Of a stretch of 64,000 bases of DNA, positions 59,595 through 64,000 are shown piece after piece. Under the pieces are notes generated by a model that ran no database searches, was not told the origin of the DNA, and saw only the letters and a program-made list of their open reading frames with translations. Every line of letters starts with the position of its first letter. Positions within the stretch are counted from its first letter, which is position 1. The stretch spans positions 1 through 64,000 of the forward strand of contig DASWHL010000050.1 in assembly GCA_036398175.1 (NCBI GenBank). Reading direction: 5' to 3'. Source of the DNA: JAOTWJ01 sp036398175. Its GTDB lineage: Bacteria; Gemmatimonadota; Gemmatimonadetes; Gemmatimonadales; GWC2-71-9. A program made the translations under genes and the position numbers.

Positions 59595-60911
59595 TCATGG
59601 CTGGGGATGAGGAGCGGCAAGCCGGACCAGGCTCTCCTCGCGGCCCACGGCCCAGAGCAGCACGTTCACCGGCTCGGAGACCGTCTGGCCGGTGAGCGCG
59701 ATGCGCACGGGTTGCATCACCTTGCCGGCGCCTACCCCGAGCGCCGCGGCGAGGTCCCGCAGCTCCGCCTCGAGACGGTCGGGCTCCCAGGCATCTGCGG
59801 CGATCGCGGCCAGGCGGTCGCGCACGGCGGTGAGCGCGACGCGGTATCCCTCCGGGTCCTTCGCTACGGCGGCCCGGGCCTTCTCGTCGTCGGTGGGCAC
59901 CTGCCGGCGGTCCACCCGGACGCCCACCCGTTCCGCCAGCTCGAGCGTCGTGCGGCACCGGCCGCGGATGGCCTCCATGCTCCGGACCAGCCGTTCCTCC
60001 GCCACCGCGTCCGGGTCCACGCCCCGTGCCCGCAGCAGCGGCGCGATCAGCGTGCCCAGCTCGGGGAGCGGCATGTGACTCAGGTACTGGCCGTTCATCC
60101 ACTCCAGCTTGGTCATGTCGAAGACGGCGCTCGTCTTCTGGACGCGCTCGATCGCGAACGCGGCCACCAGCTCGTCCATCGCGAAGAACAGCTCGCGATC
60201 GTCGCCCGGATTCCAGCCGAGCAGCGCCAGGAAGTTGCGCATGGCGGCGGGGAGGATGCCCATGGCCTCGTAGTCGCCGACCGCGGTGGCGCCGTGCCGC
60301 TTGGAGAGTTTCTTCCCGTCCTGCCCGTGCAGCATGGGCAGATGGGCGAACACGGGCGCCGGCACGCCGAACGCGCGGTAGACCGCGATCTGTTTGGGCG
60401 TGTTGGAGACGTGGTCCTCGCCCCGCATGACGTGAGTGATGCGCATGTCAATGTCGTCGCACACCACGCTGAAGTTGTAGGTGGGCGTGCGGTCCGAGCG
60501 CAGGATCACCCAGTCCTGGATGTCGCGTCCCTGAAAGCGGATGCGCTCGTAGACGGCGTCGTCCCAGGCGATCTCCGCGTCCGGCATCCGGAACCGCACG
60601 GCGCCATCGTCGAGGTAGGCCGTGCCGTCCGCCACCAGGCGATCGGCCAGCTCCCGGTGCCGGGCCAGGCGCGCGCCCTGGAACACGACCTCCTCATCCC
60701 AGTCGAGTCCGAGCCAGGTGAGCCCATCGAGGATCACCTGGGTGTGGGTCTCGGACGAGCGCTCGCGGTCGGTGTCCTCGATCCGCAGCAGGACGGTGCC
60801 GCCGAGCTTTCGGGCAAACAGCCAGTTGAACAGGGCTGTGCGGGCCCCGCCCACGTGCAGGTATCCGGTGGGTGAGGGCGCAAAGCGGACGCGGGGAGGC
60901 GAGGTGGTCAT
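59595..60911 (-). CDS. gltX: Glutamyl-tRNA synthetase
   Basis: The 438-residue class I synthetase starts at ATG 60911 (RVRFAPSPTGYLHVGGARTA, the HIGH region as HVGG). It has RIEDTDRERSSE, ILRSDRTPTYNFSVVCDDID and the KMSKS loop DGKKLSKRHGATAV. The C-terminal anticodon-binding domain is short, giving a total somewhat below the usual 470-500 residues. With a tRNA-Gln gene and a gatE-type gene in the window, it may be non-discriminating and charge both tRNA-Glu and tRNA-Gln with Glu; that is an inference. Confidence 0.94.
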   Translation of the reverse strand: MTTSPPRVRFAPSPTGYLHVGGARTALFNWLFARKLGGTVLLRIEDTDRERSSETHTQVILDGLTWLGLDWDEEVVFQGARLARHRELADRLVADGTAYLDDGAVRFRMPDAEIAWDDAVYERIRFQGRDIQDWVILRSDRTPTYNFSVVCDDIDMRITHVMRGEDHVSNTPKQIAVYRAFGVPAPVFAHLPMLHGQDGKKLSKRHGATAVGDYEAMGILPAAMRNFLALLGWNPGDDRELFFAMDELVAAFAIERVQKTSAVFDMTKLEWMNGQYLSHMPLPELGTLIAPLLRARGVDPDAVAEERLVRSMEAIRGRCRTTLELAERVGVRVDRRQVPTDDEKARAAVAKDPEGYRVALTAVRDRLAAIAADAWEPDRLEAELRDLAAALGVGAGKVMQPVRIALTGQTVSEPVNVLLWAVGREESLVRLAAPHPQP

Positions 60912-61170
60912 GGCGCCGTAACGGTCGCCGCCGGCCCGGACCGGGTCAACCCCGCTCATCGGAGCCGCAGGTCGGCGAGGAGCGGCGCGTGACCGGACCC
61001 GAGGTTCGGGCCGAACCGGGAGCGCACCTCGATCCAGACGTCGTCGGCCCAGAAACGCCCGCGGGCCAGGCGCACGCGATACGCGCGCCGGGCGCACCGC
61101 ACGACGAGGTCGGTGGGGCGGGGTGCGCTCCAGAAGTGGGAGAACGACGCGACAAGACGGGGGGAGAACA
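60912..61170. other. Gap between gltX and tRNA-Ser
   Basis: A 71-codon minus-strand frame (60956-61171) has text (RFGPNLGSGHAPLLADLRLR) faintly like the end of endonuclease/exonuclease/phosphatase proteins (SDHAPVVADL). No other support was seen, so it is not called a gene. Confidence 0.3.
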
Positions 61171-61261
61171 CGGAGAGGGGGGGATTCGAACCCCCGATAG
61201 AGTTTTTAGACCCTATAACGGTTTAGCAAACCGCCGCCTTCAGCCACTCGGCCACCTCTCC
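61171..61261 (-). tRNA. tRNA-Ser (GCT anticodon)
   Basis: The 91-base minus-strand sequence folds as a class II tRNA: acceptor GGAGAGG/CCTCTCC, anticodon loop TTGCTAA (GCT, reading AGC/AGT), long variable arm (TATAGGG...CTCTATC), and T-arm GGGGG/CCCCC with TTCGAAT. CCA is not encoded. Confidence 0.93.
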
Positions 61262-61269
61262 ATACAGAC

Positions 61270-61303
61270 AGACGGCGAGACGGCCAGACGGCGAGACGGC
61301 CAG
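61270..61303. repeat. Two overlapping copies of the dispersed 18-mer
   Basis: AGACGGCGAGACGGCCAG occurs at 61270-61287 and again at 61286-61303. These are exact copies of the sequence at 31016-31033 and 31097-31114. Confidence 0.8.
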
Positions 61304-61334
61304 AATCCACGGTCTGCTGCGGGCCGTAATGTCA

Positions 61335-61367
61335 CCCCTCCCGGGGGATAAGACAACCCGGGAGGGG
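61335..61367. terminator. Terminator-like hairpin after the chalcone isomerase-like gene
   Basis: An 11-bp perfect stem (CCCCTCCCGGG / CCCGGGAGGGG, 11-base loop) lies 15 bases past the stop of the gene at 61383-62075, on its downstream side. No T-tract is visible. Confidence 0.55.
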
Positions 61368-61382
61368 AAGGGTGAGGGATGG

Positions 61383-62075
61383 TTACGGCGATGTGCTCAG
61401 CAGCTCCGGGAACCGCGCCGCCACGCCCTTCTTGCCGTCGCCGGAGATGGGCTTCTCGCCGAGGTAGACGTCGAACAGCGCCCAGCAGAGCGCGGGCGAC
61501 GCGAGCGCGGCGTTGGGTGTCCCCTTCACCGACGAGGACAGCGTGCCGTCCGGCGTGCACGTGAACAGCAGCTCCGAGTCCTTGGTCATCTCGCCGACGC
61601 TGAAGAAGCCGCGGAAGGTCTCCAGGGCCTCCTCCCCACCCGGCATGTTCTTTTCGGCCGCGGCCTGGATCACCCGCGGGCGCAGCGCGCCGTCGAACGC
61701 CTCGGCCATGTCGTCGCCGCCCACGTCGCGGGTCATCACCAGCCGCAGCGTCATCGGGAACTGCATCTGGAGCAGTGCCTGGTAGAACGTCTTGTCCTTC
61801 TCCAGGGTCTTGGCGTCCTTGCCGGCAAAGCTCGCGAGCGCCGCGGCGGCGCCCGCCCCGTCCACGTACAGGCCGAAGGCGTACACCTTCACTTTGAGAA
61901 ACGTCTTGGTGCGGATGCCGGTCCCGGTGAGCGCGTGCTCGTCGCCGGACGGCGCGGTGAGTTTGACCGGAAATGCCACGCCACTGTTGGGCTCGGTGAC
62001 GGTCTGCGCGGCGAGGGGAAGGGCATAGGCGAGAGCGGTGAGGGTCAGCACGAATGGAAACGGGCGTCGGGTCAT
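61383..62075 (-). CDS. Chalcone isomerase-like domain protein, exported
   Basis: The 230-residue protein has a signal peptide (VLTLTALAYALPLAAQ). The body matches bacterial 'chalcone isomerase-like' proteins: LTGTGIRTKTFLKVKVYAFG, LYVDGAGAAAALASFAG, PMTLRLVMTRDVGGDDMAEA and LLFTCTPDGTLSSSVKGTPN. Bacterial members are periplasmic and probably bind fatty acids or other lipids rather than isomerise chalcones. It lies alone between tRNA-Ser and the DUF6498-like gene. Confidence 0.85.
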   Translation of the reverse strand: MTRRPFPFVLTLTALAYALPLAAQTVTEPNSGVAFPVKLTAPSGDEHALTGTGIRTKTFLKVKVYAFGLYVDGAGAAAALASFAGKDAKTLEKDKTFYQALLQMQFPMTLRLVMTRDVGGDDMAEAFDGALRPRVIQAAAEKNMPGGEEALETFRGFFSVGEMTKDSELLFTCTPDGTLSSSVKGTPNAALASPALCWALFDVYLGEKPISGDGKKGVAARFPELLSTSP

Positions 62076-62129
62076 CGGGTTCCTCCCCCGACAGGGTAGT
62101 GACGCGGTACGGCGGTCAGGCAGGAGAAG

Positions 62130-62855
62130 CTAACGGCCGTCCCCGGCGCGTCCAGAGCGGTCGGTGCCTGCCGACCCGCGCGCGGCGGCCGGCGCGCGCT
62201 TGCCCCGGAGCAGGAGGCCGCCCGCGCCGGTGTGCTCCCGCACGTGGGCCACCACGTCCAGCCCGATCTTCAGCACCACGAGCAGCGCAAGCGGGGCCGC
62301 GGGCGCGCCCATGGACGCGATCGCGAAGCCGCCGAAGATGATGACCACGTGCAGGACCACCACGCGGCCGTACGGCTGCGCCATGAGATCGTCGAGGGTC
62401 GCCGATCGGAACTCGCCGGCGCCGAGGTAGTTGACCGCGAACGACACGCCATGACTCGCGGCCAGCGCGAGCGCGGCCGCCCCGACGTGGCTCTGTCGGA
62501 GCCCCTCCGCGATCGAGCCCACCGACCCCCCGCCGAACAGTGCGAACACGAAGATGCCGTGCACCAGGGTGAACATGCCGTAGTGCGCGGCAAAGAACGG
62601 CATGATGGCGAGCTTGCCCCCCTGGGACGATCCCCCCTGCGCCATCCACATCCGGGCCAGATTGAACACCCCGACGATGACGTTCTCGAGCCAGAAGAGC
62701 AGCACCACCGAGAAGACGGTCCACCGGAAGAAGGCCACGCCCAGCAGCGGCCAGAGGTTGGCCAGGGTCAGGGCCAGGAGCGACGGCCAGAGGTCCCTGG
62801 CCGCGCGCCGCGGTGTCACCCCGGCGGGCGCGACTGGGAGGGGCGGGGAGGCCAT
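62130..62855 (-). CDS. DUF6498-like membrane protein
   Basis: The start is taken as ATG 62855, just before the first conserved helix. The 241-residue protein has about six membrane segments. Matching blocks for the DUF6498 type are LLALTLANLWPLLGVAFFRW, VVLLFWLENVIVGVFNLARM and FFAAHYGMFTLVHGIFVFAL. Function is unknown. The basic, Ala-rich end (GKRAPAAARGSAGTDRSG) lies in the cytoplasm by the positive-inside rule. No ribosome site is obvious. Confidence 0.7.
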   Translation of the reverse strand: MASPPLPVAPAGVTPRRAARDLWPSLLALTLANLWPLLGVAFFRWTVFSVVLLFWLENVIVGVFNLARMWMAQGGSSQGGKLAIMPFFAAHYGMFTLVHGIFVFALFGGGSVGSIAEGLRQSHVGAAALALAASHGVSFAVNYLGAGEFRSATLDDLMAQPYGRVVVLHVVIIFGGFAIASMGAPAAPLALLVVLKIGLDVVAHVREHTGAGGLLLRGKRAPAAARGSAGTDRSGRAGDGR

Positions 62856-63009
62856 GGGGGAAGGATGAGGCGCTCCGGCGAGGCGCGCCAGCCCGGCCCG
62901 CGCGGCCCCACCCGCAACGTTTCGGGGCGCCAAACTGTAGTAGGTAGCGTACCCGAGCCGCGTGTCGCGGCGTACACGGTCGGACCACCAACCCCGAGGG
63001 CTCATCCCC

Positions 63010-63495
63010 ATGCGACGGATCCCGCTGTTCCTTGCCCTTGCCGCCATCGTCCCGGCGGCGGGCGTCACGGCCCAGGACCACCCGGATTTCTCCGGCACCT
63101 GGAAGATCAACCTGATCAAGAGTGACGCGCCTCCGGGTCGCGGCGGCCAGCAGATGGACATGAGCCGGCTCACGCTGACGATCACGCAGACGGCGGAGGC
63201 GCTGACCATCGTACAGACGGGCATGGGACCGGAGCGGAGCCTCACCTACTATCTCGATGGGCGGGAGAGCACCAACACCGCCCAACGTGGCGAGATGAAA
63301 TCCACGTCGCGGTGGGACGGTGACAAGCTCGTCACCGACGGGTCGGCGACGATGGAGACGCCCAACGGTCCCCGGACGATCACGACCTCGGAAGTGCGGT
63401 CGCTGAGCAAGGACGGCAAGACCATGACCGTGAGCACGACCACCGAGTCGCCCATGGGCACGCGGACCCGGAAGACGGTGTTCGAGCGGCAGTAG
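63010..63495 (+). CDS. Small exported beta-rich protein
   Basis: The start is ATG 63010, giving a signal peptide (MRRIPLFLALAAIVPAAGVTA). The mature part of about 140 residues is beta-rich: DFSGTWKINLIKSD, MSRLTLTITQTAEALTIVQ, SLTYYLDGRE, SRWDGDKLVTDGSATMETP. This resembles lipocalin-like proteins common in Acidobacteriota and Gemmatimonadota. No catalytic residue is evident. Confidence 0.7.
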   Translation: MRRIPLFLALAAIVPAAGVTAQDHPDFSGTWKINLIKSDAPPGRGGQQMDMSRLTLTITQTAEALTIVQTGMGPERSLTYYLDGRESTNTAQRGEMKSTSRWDGDKLVTDGSATMETPNGPRTITTSEVRSLSKDGKTMTVSTTTESPMGTRTRKTVFERQ

Positions 63496-63551
63496 GGCGG
63501 CGCGTTCGGAGGGCGATGGCGGGGTGGTCCGGTGGGCCGCCCCGCTTGTTG

Positions 63552-63579
63552 CGTGCAGGGTGCAGCGTGCAGGGTGCAG
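63552..63579. repeat. 4 x 7-bp tandem array (SGTGCAG)
   Basis: Alternating CGTGCAG and GGTGCAG copies occur four times between two genes. The same 7-mer family, inverted, is in the lolA signal region (14205-14232). Confidence 0.75.
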
Positions 63580-63638
63580 CGAGCCTCGGCGTCGCCAAAT
63601 GCCAAAACCCCAGGCCCGTCACTACATTTCCCACCGCC

Positions 63639-64000
63639 ATGACCCCTGCCGCCGCGGCCTTCCCGGGCATTCGCCCCCCGTCCGACGTCAACCCGCGGAC
63701 CGAGCCCGTTCTGGACTTCCCGGACCGGGAGTATGGGTCCCTGGCACCGGCGGACTACGAGGCGCTGGGCTTTCTGGGCGGCCTCGAAGTGCACCAGCAG
63801 CTGCTCACGCGGCGAAAGCTGTTCTGCCGCTGTCCCGCGGGGCGCTACGTAGACCGCGCCGACGGCGAGGTGCTCCGCCACATGCGGCCCACGCTGAGCG
63901 AGCTGGGCGAGTACGACGGGACCGCGTTGATGGAGTTCAAGACGCGCAAGGAGATCGTCTATCTCCTCGACCGCGGCTCGGTGTGCACGTACGAGCTGGA
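63639..64000 (+). CDS. gatE: Glu-tRNA(Gln) amidotransferase subunit GatE-like, partial
   Basis: An open frame from ATG 63639 runs off the right edge (120 codons seen). After about 40 extra residues it reads YEALGFLGGLEVHQQLLTRR, then KLFCRCPAGRYVDRA, HMRPTLSELGEYDGTALMEF. This fits archaeal GatE (GLEIHQQL, LFCPC, LRPTQSELGEID) and not GatB, which has GLEVHAQL and a PVCLGLPG block. GatE with GatD converts Glu-tRNA(Gln) to Gln-tRNA(Gln). The C-terminal AspRS-like insert of GatE lies outside the window. A bacterial GatE is unusual; the rest of the gene and gatD would settle the case. Confidence 0.8.
   Translation, partial: MTPAAAAFPGIRPPSDVNPRTEPVLDFPDREYGSLAPADYEALGFLGGLEVHQQLLTRRKLFCRCPAGRYVDRADGEVLRHMRPTLSELGEYDGTALMEFKTRKEIVYLLDRGSVCTYEL

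Noticed and set aside
60956..61171. A 71-codon frame beside tRNA-Ser, faintly like the end of an endonuclease/exonuclease/phosphatase protein
   Set aside because: Only one short motif resembles the family, the key Asp is missing (SGHAP), and the start lies in the tRNA.

Overview
The window comes from a very GC-rich bacterial chromosome. The mix of families suggests Gemmatimonadota: a Ser/Thr kinase with a TolB-like sensor, LVIVD and TolB/D15-like surface proteins, a DUF4159-DUF4175 pair, an S8 protease with a FlgD/T9SS-like tail, and a Tat-anchored 'asparagine synthetase B-like' protein. This is an inference from gene content; no rRNA gene is present to confirm it. Genes are densely packed, many start with GTG, and many overlap the previous gene by exactly four bases (ATGA or GTGA).

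Layout. 1-6.26 kb is an accessory zone. It has an integron integrase running off the left edge, a DUF305 lipoprotein, an LVIVD-repeat protein, and then a gene graveyard: fragments of the nearby MFS transporter gene, the 3' end of an IS30-type transposase, a DUF433 gene next to an internally deleted DUF5615-type toxin gene, and the C-terminal remnant of a type I restriction HsdR subunit joined to an AlbA_2 domain. 6.26-26.7 kb is a long minus-strand block: UMF1 transporter, Ser/Thr kinase, alpha/beta hydrolase, acyltransferase, LolA, DAHP synthase, MBL hydrolase, S8 protease, SMC, a SPOR-domain lipoprotein and a TolB/D15-like protein. 26.7-30.9 kb carries rsfS, a fused FakA-FakB protein, and the rplI-DUF2232-rpsR-rpsF ribosomal cluster.

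31-38.5 kb holds an M1-type peptidase, a CPXCG zinc protein, a GH29 alpha-L-fucosidase, then pth-rplY-prs, a small acetyltransferase and two small envelope proteins. 38.7-44.3 kb holds tRNA-Gln(TTG), ispE, an LPG-synthase-type membrane protein, a degenerate Hpt protein, pdxJ and a methylmalonyl-CoA epimerase. 44.3-58.1 kb is a plus-strand run: trxA, an unknown gene, rsmI, DUF4159, DUF4175, a TPR protein, a Tat-exported protein, a JAMM(RadC-like)-DinG helicase fusion, an aminotransferase and a TonB-like protein. 58.1-64 kb has a POT transporter, gltX, tRNA-Ser(GCT), several envelope proteins, and the start of a GatE-type Glu-tRNA(Gln) amidotransferase subunit. A GluRS gene, tRNA-Gln and gatE within 25 kb fit the indirect route to Gln-tRNA(Gln).

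The most unusual items are the integron integrase beside scrambled gene fragments, the JAMM-DinG fusion, the archaeal-style GatE, a 109-bp structured inverted repeat between SMC and the SPOR gene, and two classes of short repeats (an exact dispersed 18-mer, and 7-9 bp units in three or four tandem copies). No CRISPR array, prophage or rRNA was seen.
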